The notes beneath the pieces were generated by a model. That model was not told the origin of the DNA and did not search any database. It saw only the letters and a program-made list of their open reading frames with translations. Below, in pieces: positions 9,303 to 18,980 of a stretch of DNA of 64,000 bases. The stretch spans positions 1 to 64,000 of the forward strand of contig JAEUVV010000007.1 in the NCBI GenBank assembly GCA_016786705.1. The letters are read 5' to 3'. How positions within the stretch are numbered: position 1 is the first letter of the stretch; the number at the start of each line of letters is the position of its first letter. This DNA comes from Taibaiella sp. (lineage in GTDB: Bacteria > Bacteroidota > Bacteroidia > Chitinophagales > Chitinophagaceae). Both the position numbers and the translations under genes were made by a program.

Positions 9303-9575
9303 TTAGTGAATTACTTCTGCATAAGCAGTGTATTTGCCATAGCGTACATTTATGATCCCCTTGCATTGCGGGAACCATTTCCGGGCTTCTACGATCAACT
9401 GGCTCCTGATTTTTTGGGGGCTTTTAACTCCGATTGAACTGTATATAGAAACCGAAACAGTTGCTAATGCCCGGGAAACCGTAGTAGCTTCATGGCATAA
9501 ACCGGGGCTTTTACCATTGATTGGTTTGCAGGACCCAACAAATAGTACCAACAATATCCCTCCAATCACTCTCAT
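9303..9575 (-). CDS. Small lipoprotein, paralogue B
   Basis: A 90-aa product with a short lipoprotein signal peptide (GGILLVLFVGSC, lipobox Cys16). The mature domain parallels the protein at 7569-7877: TVSVSIYSSIGVKSPQKI, then a helix, then GIINVRYGKYTAYAEVIH. Function unknown. Its promoter carries the same motif and spacing as its paralogue and RNA element A. The two lipoproteins probably act in the same response at the cell envelope; this is inference. Confidence 0.7.
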   Translation of the reverse strand: MRVIGGILLVLFVGSCKPINGKSPGLCHEATTVSRALATVSVSIYSSIGVKSPQKIRSQLIVEARKWFPQCKGIINVRYGKYTAYAEVIH

Positions 9576-9656
9576 GCTTTATTACACTTGTTGTTGCTTT
9601 AGAAAAGTAGCCGATTAATTATATTTAACTATTCAGACCTATTAAAAATCATTTGG

Positions 9657-9703
9657 CAAAATTCCATATAGAAATTGTATAATCCTATACTGGAATTCCT
9701 GTA
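9657..9703 (-). promoter_or_regulatory. Shared-motif promoter of lipoprotein B
   Basis: On the minus strand the motif (9683-9703, core GGAATTCCAGTATAGGA) is followed by 18 nt and GAATTTTG (9657-9664). This is the third copy, with the same spacing. Confidence 0.75.
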
Positions 9704-9753
9704 ATTTCCAGAGCGCAGGTGGTATTAAAACGAATTGATGTTTTAGTAAGCGG

Positions 9754-9920
9754 TTATCCTAACAGCGTTTTAAAGTTTTTTTACTTTTCTACTACAGTCC
9801 ATATAGATGTTTTAAAGGAGCAATTGCGCCTATTTTTATAACGCTAAGGGAGCGACCAGGTAATTTATTATTTGGAAGCGATACTATGAGCAAAGCCATC
9901 CCCGGGGATGGCTTTGTTGT
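9754..9920 (+). ncRNA. Structured RNA-like element, copy C, with terminator
   Basis: The 3' half is well conserved: ACAGTCCATATAGATGTTT, later CTAAGGGAGCGACCAGGTAA, then ATTTATTATTTGGAAGC shared with copy E. A strong terminator follows (stem starting CAAAGCCATCC at 9891, T-rich end by 9920). The 5' strand is degenerate; the best partner is TTATCCT at 9754, with one bulge. It may be a decayed copy or one with a different 5' half. Confidence 0.5.
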
Positions 9921-9939
9921 TTAAATTAGTTTTACCTGT

Positions 9940-11982
9940 TTACCTGATTAAAGTAAGCTCCCCGTTGAAGTGCTTAGTACTACCATCTAAAAAGAAAATA
10001 GAGATCTTGTAGTAATAAACACCTTTTTCCAACGGCCTGCCTTTATAAGTGCCATCCCAGCCGCTATTCATATTGGCTGTATTATAAACCATCTGTCCAT
10101 ACCTGTTGTACACCCGGAATTCAAAAGTACTATAAGCCAGCTCCAGTTTTAACTTCGGGATAAATACATCATTGAGGCCATCGCCATTCGGGCTAAAGGC
10201 ATTCGGTACTGCTGCCTCTTTAGTATAAGCTCTAAGGCGAACCGGGACCAGCACGCTATCCATACAACCTTCCTTTGAACGGCCGGAGATACTGATATCC
10301 TGTGCTTCAGTCAGGGACAGGTATTGCTCTTTCAATTCCTGTACAGGAAATAAATGTTCCGGTTGCCAGCGCAACACTTCAAAGTCAGCCCCGTATTCAT
10401 TGCTGATCTTTATACTAAACCGCTCCCTTTCATAAGGATCTTCAGGATTAAGCGTATACAGCATATTGAATTGATTCACCTTAACATGAATCTGGCGGTA
10501 AAGACTGTCACAACCGAAGGTGTTTTGCACCGTGTCTCTCAATACAGTAGATTCGGTATATCTTATGCCATTCAGCCAGACTTCACCGCAACCCGCAGTA
10601 TCAACGACTATTTCTTTTGCGTTGTTATGAATATTGATCCGGGTTTCCCGGTACAGGCTATCACAACCGCGCGCGGAATAAAAAGTATCATATAAAACCG
10701 TACTCCGGGTATACACCTGGTTGTTGTAAGTAAGCTGGTCGCAGGCATCCAGGTTAACCACTAGTGCTGCAGCCGGATTAAGCACTGTTAGGTTTAAGGT
10801 AACAATACTGTCACAACCACCGGGAGCCGGAAAAGTGTCTGTGGCCGAATAATTACTTACCGTGTAGGTAATACCATTAAAAGTATACGAATCCCCATAA
10901 CAAATGGTAACCGTATCGGTACCGGAGGGGGCCGGCTTAACCTGTATGGTCATGCTGGTATCTGTAGCACATTGTCCCGGGCCGGGAGTAAAAGTATAGG
11001 TTGTTGTGGCCGTATTGTTCAAAGCCGGACTCCAGGTGCCGGTCACCCCGTTTATGGAAGTAAGCGGCAAAGGAGGTATGAGCGCGCCACTACAGTAGGG
11101 GCCCATTTGTGTGAATAAAGGCGTGTCGGTAGTTTGGGGATCCAGGATAATGTCTTGCATTATATTCAGGGCACAGCAGGGATTACTAAAGGCGCTGATA
11201 ATAGTTACGGTAGAATCATCCAGTATATCATTAATCGTAATTGCAGCATTTCCCGAAGCATCGGTCACTACTGTATCCAGTGTTAATAATCCCAGTACAT
11301 TCTGGTGATTTACATTATAAACAATAGACATGCCCGGAGCTGCGGATAAATAGATTTCCCCGTCTTCGCCCAAACAAACTACCGGCGGGGGACTGATCAC
11401 AACATTCTGGATATTACACAGGGAGTTAGTGGTAGCCGTAACGGAAGTGCCGTTAACGATCCGGAAAGTACCAGCTGCATTGGTCGCATTCGCCATCACC
11501 AGCCGTAGCTCTACACTGTCATTAGCCGGGATACAGAAATCGACCGGGAAAGTAATAGTCTGGTTATTGGTGTTATTGAGGTAGCCGATACCGATCAGGC
11601 TCATAACACCTGTAGCGGGAAAATGCAGGTATGCCCTGAAATAGGGAGGCCCGGTACTGCTCTTACGGGCTACAAAGGAAAGCTGGGTGATGTTTAAAGA
11701 GGTATTCGCATCCGTTTTGATATAAGCAGCAATGTAGCCGAGGGGGTTCCCGCTGAGGTTCTGCGAATTGTAGCCATCAGTCGCGCTTTGATAAGTACTG
11801 TTGTTAAACCTTCTCCATTGAGAAAAAGTAACACCCGTACCCGTAGGAACAGTGGTAAAATTACCATGCGGTGAAGCATCTACATAGCCATTCCAGCTAT
11901 TGTTCGTTAAAGGCACCTGCGCATTCACGCGGGTAAAAAAGGGTGTAAAAAACAGGGTAAAAATTAGTAGTATATACTTCAT
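9940..11982 (-). CDS. Large secreted protein with T9SS type B sorting domain
   Basis: The 680-aa product has a signal peptide (YILLIFTLFFTPFFTRVNAQ) and a lectin/jelly-roll-like N-terminal part (residues 25-200). The middle contains several SprB/PKD-like segments, including repeated GCDSIVTLNL, GCDSLYRETR and GCDSLYRQIH units. The C-terminus is a classical gliding-type (CHU_C, type B) sorting signal: PNAFSPNGDGLNDVFIPK, then FRVYNRYGQMVY, GWDGTYKGRPLEKGVYYY and a final LTLIR. It is expected outside the cell or on its surface, exported by the T9SS. It could be an adhesin or a gliding-associated protein. Confidence 0.88.
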   Translation of the reverse strand: MKYILLIFTLFFTPFFTRVNAQVPLTNNSWNGYVDASPHGNFTTVPTGTGVTFSQWRRFNNSTYQSATDGYNSQNLSGNPLGYIAAYIKTDANTSLNITQLSFVARKSSTGPPYFRAYLHFPATGVMSLIGIGYLNNTNNQTITFPVDFCIPANDSVELRLVMANATNAAGTFRIVNGTSVTATTNSLCNIQNVVISPPPVVCLGEDGEIYLSAAPGMSIVYNVNHQNVLGLLTLDTVVTDASGNAAITINDILDDSTVTIISAFSNPCCALNIMQDIILDPQTTDTPLFTQMGPYCSGALIPPLPLTSINGVTGTWSPALNNTATTTYTFTPGPGQCATDTSMTIQVKPAPSGTDTVTICYGDSYTFNGITYTVSNYSATDTFPAPGGCDSIVTLNLTVLNPAAALVVNLDACDQLTYNNQVYTRSTVLYDTFYSARGCDSLYRETRINIHNNAKEIVVDTAGCGEVWLNGIRYTESTVLRDTVQNTFGCDSLYRQIHVKVNQFNMLYTLNPEDPYERERFSIKISNEYGADFEVLRWQPEHLFPVQELKEQYLSLTEAQDISISGRSKEGCMDSVLVPVRLRAYTKEAAVPNAFSPNGDGLNDVFIPKLKLELAYSTFEFRVYNRYGQMVYNTANMNSGWDGTYKGRPLEKGVYYYKISIFFLDGSTKHFNGELTLIR

Positions 11983-12440
11983 AAGATCTGTTTTATAAAA
12001 AATACGATATAATTAGCCTGCTAAAGTAGCTGCCGAATATTACCTTAAGATGTTCTTTATATTATCTTTTATCAAATTGATAGCACCTCACTATTCAATC
12101 ATTTATTGATTAGATTTTCTCACCCGGGCCACGATGCTACCCAGCTGCCGTTTTTCTATTAGAGTCCGCTGTTTAGTAGAAAGAAGCGTTAAGAATTGAA
12201 TGCAGTAAGATACAACTACGATCGGCTCAAGACCTTAAAAAGCATTAAAACACAAATAAATTAATTAAATAAAACATGCCATATATAAGCAGCAGATAAT
12301 TATTAAATCAATTTAGCCACTACAATTCTCTAGATAATATTGATTTAAACATAAAAAATTAAGTTAATCTTTTATTCATCTTGCTTTAATAAGCGCATAA
12401 CATTTGCGAATGATATTTGCTATACCTAAAACATTTTAAC
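11983..12440. other. Intergenic region between divergent secreted-protein genes
   Basis: About 460 AT-rich bases between divergent starts. GATATTTG near 12413 is a one-mismatch TAnnTTTG box for the plus-strand gene. I see no ORF, tRNA or copy of the RNA element. Confidence 0.4.
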
Positions 12441-15374
12441 ATGGCGAATTTCAACACGGGATTGATTGCAAAATCTCCCGCAGTGTCTTCACAAAGCACT
12501 GCAACACTGAAAAAGACAAGCTCCCGCTTGTCTAAACTGAAGGTTATGGCCGGAGCAGCATTCCTAATGCTGGCTTCTTCTCTGACCGCCTCTGCGACGC
12601 TCATTAACAGTACAGTAAGCTGTACACAGGCCACCACTGCGACTTCGTCTTGCGTAAATGGATTTTACGCGAGCGGCTGGACTTCTAACAACGGCTACTG
12701 GACCTACTCATTGAACACTACCGGCTTTTCAGCCATCACCATGAATTTTAATACTTCATCTTCTGGTACAGGTCCAACTAAAGGTTATGTTTATTATAAC
12801 GCCGGCGCCGGAGATGTATTAGTAGATAGCTATACGGTCAACACAAGCTGTGCCGCTAAAGCATTTTCACTTCCCGCGGCCTGCGAAAACGTTGCGAACC
12901 TGCAAATCAAATTAAAAATGACTAATGCTTCAGGATCAGGCGGTACTAACCGTGTACCTGCTAACGGAGTATTTGACGGTACCAACACGGGCGGATGCTC
13001 CGGAACACCTACAGCAGGTACGGTAAGCGCTAACCAAACTACTATCTGTGGCGCTGACTCTGTATTGTTCACCCTTAATGGCGGTGCAAGCGGAACCGGC
13101 ATCAGCTACCAATGGCAGTCTTCTACGGACAATGTGAACTGGAGCCCTGTTTCCGGTGCAAACAATCTTACTTACAAAGGTTTAGTATCCGCTACACGTT
13201 ACTACCGGGTACAAACAACTTGTGCCGGTTCCGGCCTGTCGGCTAACTCCGGCGCACAACAAGTAACTGTTAATGCAGTTCCTGCTGTAAGCACTATCTC
13301 CGGAGGCAGCAGCACCCCTTTATTAATCGGCCAGACGACAACTTTATCTAATGCTACGGCTGGTGGTACCTGGAGCAGCAGCAACACTTCTGTAGCTACT
13401 GTAAATGCATCGGGCGTAGTAACTGCCGTTAGCGGTGGTACTGCAGTGATCAGGTACACTGTTCAAAACGTTGCGGGCTGTGAAAACGTTGCTACCAGCA
13501 ATGTAAATGTAGTATGGCCTAACACTTTAGCTTTATATGCAGGTTACAATGGCAGCAATACTAACGTGATCACTATCGCAGGTGAAACTTCCGGCGCTTT
13601 AACGGCTAACAATTTTGCGGTATTAGATACCCCATCTGCACCTTGTGCTTCCGGTGGTTTAAGCGGCTTAAACATTTTACCTACAGTAACTTCATTCAAT
13701 AGCGCTACTGGTCCTTATGTTTCCTATATCCTGACCCCGGATGCAGGTAAAGCATTAAATATGACCCGTATTACTGCTAAAACACGTGAATCTGATTCTT
13801 CTGCCCGTTTTGCACGTATCGCTTACCGCGTTAACGGAGGCCCTTGGATCGATGAAAACCGCGATGTTGCCCAAAGCAGAGGCGGTAGCTGTGGCGCTAA
13901 CTCCAATGTATGGGATTTCACTTTAAATGGCGCTAATCCTACTGTAAATGGTATCACCGGCACATTGGAAGTTGCGGTATTCCCTTATAGTACTTCTACC
14001 AAATACGGCACCTTCCAGTTGAACAGCCTTGAAGTTTATGGTACGATCACTAACGCTACTGCTTGTACCGGTACCCCTGCTGCCGGTGCGGTTACTCCTT
14101 CTTTAGTGAACATTTGTGATACCGGCTCCCGCTGGTTAAACTTTGCCGGTGATGCGGGTGTAGGCCTGACTTACCAATGGCAAAAATCTACCGATAACGT
14201 TACCTTTACGGATATCGCCGGTGCAACAGCGGCTACTTACAACACAGGTACCCTGGTTGCCGGTGTAGCTCCTGCTGTCACTTACTACCGTGTAAAAACT
14301 ACTTGTTCCGGTTCCGGCCTGTCTTCTTTCTCGCCTGCTGATACGGTAAACGTAAACAGCACGGCAACACTTGGCGCGATCAATGCTCCTGACTATATCT
14401 ATATCGGCGGAGCTGCAGTTACCCTTACTGCCCCTGTAGCAGGTGGTGTATGGAGCAGCAACGATACCAGCGTAGCTGCGATCAACAGCACTACCGGCGC
14501 GGTTACTCCTAACCTGATCGGTGATGCCGTATTCACTTACAGCAAAACAACTAACGGTTGTACTGCACGCAGCAGAGATACGGTAAACATCATCCACACT
14601 AACTCTATCGCGGCTTATATCGGCAAAAACGGCAGAAGCACTCAGGTATGGGCTGCAACAGGTTATACTGCTACTGATTTAGCTAACGTAGGTTTTGATA
14701 CTACTTCAAAATGTAATAACGGCGGTTTCAGCGGATTAAAGAAAGATGGCTACAATACCTTTGACCCTTCTTTTGCAGGTCCTCATGTATCTTTTACCTT
14801 AAACATAGGTAGCAACGCTATTGATATCACCGGTTTCCATGCTACACTCCGCCGTTCTAATTCAGGTATTTCAAAAGCCCGTCTTGCCTATAATGTAGAC
14901 AACAGCTTCTGGTATGATGGCGGAGAATTAGATGTACTGGCTGATGACTGTGGCTATAGCTCTGTTGTGTTCTCTCATTCAGACCTGGCTTTCCTTGAAG
15001 GACTTGCAAATGCATCAGTAGAATTCGCCATTTACGGTTATGCCCCTCTTGCTAACGGTGGTACTTTACAGATCAATGCAATTGATATTACTGCTAACAA
15101 TTCGCTGAACTATTTGTCAAAGCAACTTTCAGTTGATCTGTCTTCTGTTGCTATGGTAAATGTTTATCCTAACCCTGCTACTCATGTATTAAACATTGCA
15201 GCTAACGAAGCGGTTAACGTAAGCATCTTCAGCATTGATGGCAAGAAAGTTGCTGACGCAGCTAACGCTACAGCTATCGATATCAGCCGCCTGGCTGCCG
15301 GTATGTATATGGCGCAAGTACGCAGCGCGGCAACTAACGGTCTGATAAAAGCGGTAAAATTCACAAAACAATAA
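12441..15374 (+). CDS. Large secreted protein with Ig-like domains and T9SS type A signal
   Basis: Chosen start 12441 gives 977 aa beginning MANFNTGLIAKSPAVSS, with an unusually long n-region before the hydrophobic VMAGAAFLMLASSLTASA signal. Repeated modules follow: CSGTPTAGTVSANQTTICG with YQWQSSTDNVNW (about 200-290), a BIG2-like unit (TWSSSNTSVATVNASGVV), then both kinds of unit again near 540-720. The C-terminus is a type A sorting domain (VYPNPATHVLNI ... ISRLAAGMYMAQV ... KAVKFTKQ). Exported surface or matrix protein of unknown ligand. Codon use is notably uniform (GCT/ACT/GTA rich), as for a highly expressed gene. Confidence 0.88.
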   Translation: MANFNTGLIAKSPAVSSQSTATLKKTSSRLSKLKVMAGAAFLMLASSLTASATLINSTVSCTQATTATSSCVNGFYASGWTSNNGYWTYSLNTTGFSAITMNFNTSSSGTGPTKGYVYYNAGAGDVLVDSYTVNTSCAAKAFSLPAACENVANLQIKLKMTNASGSGGTNRVPANGVFDGTNTGGCSGTPTAGTVSANQTTICGADSVLFTLNGGASGTGISYQWQSSTDNVNWSPVSGANNLTYKGLVSATRYYRVQTTCAGSGLSANSGAQQVTVNAVPAVSTISGGSSTPLLIGQTTTLSNATAGGTWSSSNTSVATVNASGVVTAVSGGTAVIRYTVQNVAGCENVATSNVNVVWPNTLALYAGYNGSNTNVITIAGETSGALTANNFAVLDTPSAPCASGGLSGLNILPTVTSFNSATGPYVSYILTPDAGKALNMTRITAKTRESDSSARFARIAYRVNGGPWIDENRDVAQSRGGSCGANSNVWDFTLNGANPTVNGITGTLEVAVFPYSTSTKYGTFQLNSLEVYGTITNATACTGTPAAGAVTPSLVNICDTGSRWLNFAGDAGVGLTYQWQKSTDNVTFTDIAGATAATYNTGTLVAGVAPAVTYYRVKTTCSGSGLSSFSPADTVNVNSTATLGAINAPDYIYIGGAAVTLTAPVAGGVWSSNDTSVAAINSTTGAVTPNLIGDAVFTYSKTTNGCTARSRDTVNIIHTNSIAAYIGKNGRSTQVWAATGYTATDLANVGFDTTSKCNNGGFSGLKKDGYNTFDPSFAGPHVSFTLNIGSNAIDITGFHATLRRSNSGISKARLAYNVDNSFWYDGGELDVLADDCGYSSVVFSHSDLAFLEGLANASVEFAIYGYAPLANGGTLQINAIDITANNSLNYLSKQLSVDLSSVAMVNVYPNPATHVLNIAANEAVNVSIFSIDGKKVADAANATAIDISRLAAGMYMAQVRSAATNGLIKAVKFTKQ

Positions 15375-15415
15375 GCAACAACAACACCATAAAAACACTA
15401 GAACCATGCTTCACG

Positions 15416-15453
15416 GGTTACACAATCTTGTTAAAAGGTTGTGTAACCTTTTT
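15416..15453 (+). terminator. Intrinsic terminator
   Basis: Stem GGTTACACAA...TTGTGTAACC followed by TTTTTAT, directly after the 977-aa secreted protein gene. Confidence 0.85.
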
Positions 15454-15524
15454 ATAAAAAAGAGTTTCCAGGCCTGACCTGATGAAAAAAAATTCAAGTA
15501 TAGTCATTTCAAAATAATCAAATA

Positions 15525-18320
15525 ATGTTCAAAAACTACAAATTTTTACTGTTCAGCTTATTCACCTGTATACCTGTATTAGCCCAGGCACAAACAGATA
15601 CGATCGCTATGTGGACTTTTGAAAGTCAGTCAGGCCAATCCATGATCAGCCCGCCGGCCACCACCTACGGACCATTACAACCGGAAATGGGCCTTGGCAG
15701 CCTGACCAGCATGCACCAGGGTGGCGCATTCGCTGTATCATTCGCAAATCCCGGGAACGGGACGCCTAAATCTTTAAACATCAACCGGTGGACCACCATC
15801 GGTGATTACATACAATTTTCTGTAAATACAACAGGCAAGTCAGACATTAAAATCAGCTTTGAGCAAGGCAGCGCCAGCGGGAACGGACCACGCGATTTTA
15901 AAGTCGCTTATAGTATAGACGGCATTAATTTTACGGATCTGCCGAATGGCGATTTTGAGCAATCCTATTCTTTAAGCGGTACGGTACCCGGGGCCTGGAG
16001 CGCTACGAGCTACACGACTGGTTTTAATAAAAGCTTCAACCTGCCCGCCACCCTAAACAATGTTGCAACGGCATATATCAGGCTGTCCACCACTTCACTG
16101 CAGAGCGTAACAACGGGCTCCAGTGTGACCGCCGCCGGCAATTCCCGCTTTGACAATATCCTCATCACCGGAACGGCCTCAGCACCTATGGTCCAAATTA
16201 CCAATGTTGCAACAGGCAGTTCGGCCTTTTGTAATAGCGTGGCCAACCCTGTTGCCGTATCATTTAGCACCAATGCGACCGCTACGGCAACCTATACCGC
16301 ACAGCTTTCTGATGCATCCGGCAGCTTTACTACACCTGTAGTCATCGGCTCCGGTACCACTTCTCCTATAGCTGCTACGATTCCAGCTGGAATTACAGCA
16401 GGCAGCAACTACAAGATCCGTGTAGTAGAAGGCACCTCTATCAGCCAAAATACAGCCGGGCCGATTACTATAAGCCAGGCCCTGGCCATTACGCAGCACC
16501 CGGCCAGTGTTACTATATGTGAGGGCGGTATCGTTAACTTCGAAATCCAAAGCCCGAATACACAGGCTTACCAATGGTTGCATAACGGCAGCCCGGTTGC
16601 CATCAACTCTTTTGCCAATAGCTATACGATAACCGCCGCTTTACCGCTCCATGCAGGTAATTACAGCGTAGCCCTTGTGAATGGCGCCTGCAGAGACACT
16701 ACCAATAATGCCACATTAACGGTAACCCCGGGTACCCTACCTGCTAACACCACCGTTAGCGGCTCAAGATTTATAAGCGGTAACACACACTTCCCTGTCA
16801 TTGCCAACAACGGTAGCTGTGGCAGGCTGGCAACCATCAATGCGCTCAATAATAATTTAGCGAACACGACTGTCAGCCTTACCGCAGGCCCCCCGCAACA
16901 ATCAGGCACTACAGGGCCATGGTATATAGGTCGTACTTACACAATAGATCCAACCAATGCGCCTACGGGTAATGTCGCCATTAGTTTTTATTTTACCCCA
17001 CAGGATTTTACGGACTACAACCTGTCCGCCCCGGCAACACAGCAGATTGTAGTTAATCAAACCGCGCAAACCCTGGGCAATTTATATTTCTCTAAACTGG
17101 CTAACCTGGCAGACCTGGGTACGGCTGCCATAATCACACCCGATTCTGTAAGCTTCCAGAACGGTTACTGGAAAGTATATATTACGACAAACAGTTTTAA
17201 TAACCTTTCTACTTTCTACGCGCATGGTAATGACTTTAGCCCTTGCCCTGCCCCAACGATCAGCATCACAGCAAGTGCCAATACCGTTTGTGCGGGGACA
17301 ACAGTAAACTACACGGCGACTATCACCAACCAGGGCGCCAGCCCGGCTTACCAATGGCAGGTAAACGGTACAAATGTGGGTACCGGTGCCAGCTATAGCT
17401 ATACACCCGCTGATGGCGATACCATTAAATGTGTATTGACCAATGTAGATTGTTTCAACCCGGTAAGCGACACCAGCAATACTATTACCATGCAGATCAC
17501 GGATACCGTTACTCCCGCAATCACGATCACTTCAGATAATGCCAATACCTGCGCCGGCACAGCAATTACCTATACGGCAGCCGCGACAGATACAGGCACA
17601 GCCCCGCTTTACCAATGGAAAGTGAATGGCAACAATATGGGTACCAACACCGCTACTTTTATATATACACCAGGCAATGGCGACCAGGTTACTTGTGAAT
17701 TGACCAGCAATGCGCTCTGCCTGACCACCACAAGCCCGGTAGTAAGTAATACGATCACAGAAACGGTAAATGATCCGGTGGCTGCTGCCGTTACCCTTAG
17801 CGCGAGCCCTGCGGGCAATGCAACAGCAGGAGCACCTATTGTTTATACCGCTACGGTTTCAGGAGCGACCACTTACCGCCTCGACTGGTATGTAAACGGG
17901 CAGCTGGAAGCACAACAGCAAAGCCCGGACAATACTTATACCAGGAACGCGGCGGCAGTTCCGGATACCGTGTACGCGGTACTAAATGTTGAAGGCTGCT
18001 TTACCGATACGGTGTATACCTCTAACGAGCTGGTGGTAAGTACAAGTACTCATATTCCCGGGCTGGCTATCCATTCAGGTTTGAAGTTTTACCCTAATCC
18101 GGTTAAAGACCGCTTGACTATAGCCCTGAAGCAGGGAGAGCTGAAAGCAATAGAATTGATCAATGTACTGGGACAGGCCGTACAGGCTGAACTTGCCGGT
18201 AGCAGCAAGCAACATGTAATTAACCTGGCAGGCAATGCTGCCGGCGTTTATTATGTAAAAGTGCAATTAAACTACCAGGGTAAAGATTACATTATTGTGG
18301 AGCCAATCATTAAACATTAG
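15525..18320 (+). CDS. Large secreted multidomain protein with T9SS type A signal
   Basis: The 931-aa product has a signal peptide (FKNYKFLLFSLFTCIPVLAQAQ). A lectin-like N-terminal domain (residues 25-215) carries WTFES and RFDNILITG, typical of such secreted modules. Ig/PKD-like units follow: AYQWLHNGSPV, then two near-identical units AYQWQVNGTNVGTGASYSY and LYQWKVNGNNMGTNTATF. The C-terminus is a type A T9SS sorting domain (FYPNPVKDRLTI ... NAAGVYYVKVQ). It follows the previous cargo on the same strand beyond a terminator, so it is probably a separate transcript. Function: surface-exposed, unknown ligand. Confidence 0.88.
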   Translation: MFKNYKFLLFSLFTCIPVLAQAQTDTIAMWTFESQSGQSMISPPATTYGPLQPEMGLGSLTSMHQGGAFAVSFANPGNGTPKSLNINRWTTIGDYIQFSVNTTGKSDIKISFEQGSASGNGPRDFKVAYSIDGINFTDLPNGDFEQSYSLSGTVPGAWSATSYTTGFNKSFNLPATLNNVATAYIRLSTTSLQSVTTGSSVTAAGNSRFDNILITGTASAPMVQITNVATGSSAFCNSVANPVAVSFSTNATATATYTAQLSDASGSFTTPVVIGSGTTSPIAATIPAGITAGSNYKIRVVEGTSISQNTAGPITISQALAITQHPASVTICEGGIVNFEIQSPNTQAYQWLHNGSPVAINSFANSYTITAALPLHAGNYSVALVNGACRDTTNNATLTVTPGTLPANTTVSGSRFISGNTHFPVIANNGSCGRLATINALNNNLANTTVSLTAGPPQQSGTTGPWYIGRTYTIDPTNAPTGNVAISFYFTPQDFTDYNLSAPATQQIVVNQTAQTLGNLYFSKLANLADLGTAAIITPDSVSFQNGYWKVYITTNSFNNLSTFYAHGNDFSPCPAPTISITASANTVCAGTTVNYTATITNQGASPAYQWQVNGTNVGTGASYSYTPADGDTIKCVLTNVDCFNPVSDTSNTITMQITDTVTPAITITSDNANTCAGTAITYTAAATDTGTAPLYQWKVNGNNMGTNTATFIYTPGNGDQVTCELTSNALCLTTTSPVVSNTITETVNDPVAAAVTLSASPAGNATAGAPIVYTATVSGATTYRLDWYVNGQLEAQQQSPDNTYTRNAAAVPDTVYAVLNVEGCFTDTVYTSNELVVSTSTHIPGLAIHSGLKFYPNPVKDRLTIALKQGELKAIELINVLGQAVQAELAGSSKQHVINLAGNAAGVYYVKVQLNYQGKDYIIVEPIIKH

Positions 18321-18344
18321 GAATCATCAAAATAATAATCAGCT

Positions 18345-18384
18345 AAAAACAGGACTGCCACGATTATTGGCAGTCCTGTTTTTG
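18345..18384 (+). terminator. Intrinsic terminator
   Basis: Stem AAAAACAGGACTGCC with its complement and a T-run; nearly symmetric, so possibly bidirectional. It closes the 931-aa secreted protein gene. Confidence 0.85.
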
Positions 18385-18497
18385 TACTATCTGCCAGGTA
18401 AAAAGAAAAACAAATAAGCTTCAGCAATTAATTAATAATGACCCGGTAAAATTCCATCCTGTTACTTACTTTTGGCCCCTTAATCGCTACATCAATA

Positions 18498-18740
18498 ATG
18501 CTAAAAAAAATATCCGGGTTTGTTTTTATTGCCCTTGCAATCATTCTATCTTTTTCTTTTGTCCAAAGATTTAATGAATTTACCCGTTCGATTCTTGGAG
18601 TGCTGCAAATAGCAAGGGACAATCCCGAAACTTACAAGGCCGGGTATACTATTGGCGTAATGACCTATTGGCTCATTCATATCGGGCTAACAACTGTTTT
18701 CTGGATTTTTGGGCTACGCCGGATTAAGCGGCAAAAATAG
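18498..18740 (+). CDS. Small two-helix membrane protein
   Basis: An 80-aa protein with two hydrophobic segments: residues 4-22 (KISGFVFIALAIILSFSFV) and about 50-72 (IGVMTYWLIHIGLTTVFWIF). It ends in a basic tail (GLRRIKRQK), suggesting both termini in the cytoplasm. No family recognised. It has its own ATG and no close partner gene. Confidence 0.6.
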   Translation: MLKKISGFVFIALAIILSFSFVQRFNEFTRSILGVLQIARDNPETYKAGYTIGVMTYWLIHIGLTTVFWIFGLRRIKRQK

Positions 18741-18820
18741 CCTTACAAACCTGCAAAACTTTTCTTTTAACACTGCTTTAGAAACCATTCTATATCAATG
18801 CTCGTATGTATAATTATAAT

Positions 18821-18879
18821 GCCTGGCGGGCTGTTGTAAGTACGGCTTTTGTGTATAAACATTAAGGGAGCGACCAGGC
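18821..18879 (+). ncRNA. Structured RNA-like element, copy D
   Basis: GCCTGG (18821-18826) pairs with CCAGGC (18874-18879). Inner CG, then hairpin GCTGT-TGTAAGT-ACGGC (18830-18846) whose stem differs in sequence from copies A and E but still pairs. AAGGGAGCGA precedes the 3' strand. It is followed by TTTATATTTTA. This is the most compact copy, 59 nt. Confidence 0.6.
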
Positions 18880-18980
18880 TTTATATTTTATATATTTTTT
18901 GACTTTTAATGATATATCTTTACTTCAAAGAAAAAGACAATGAATAACGAAATTAGGAGTATATCCCTTTATTACAGACA

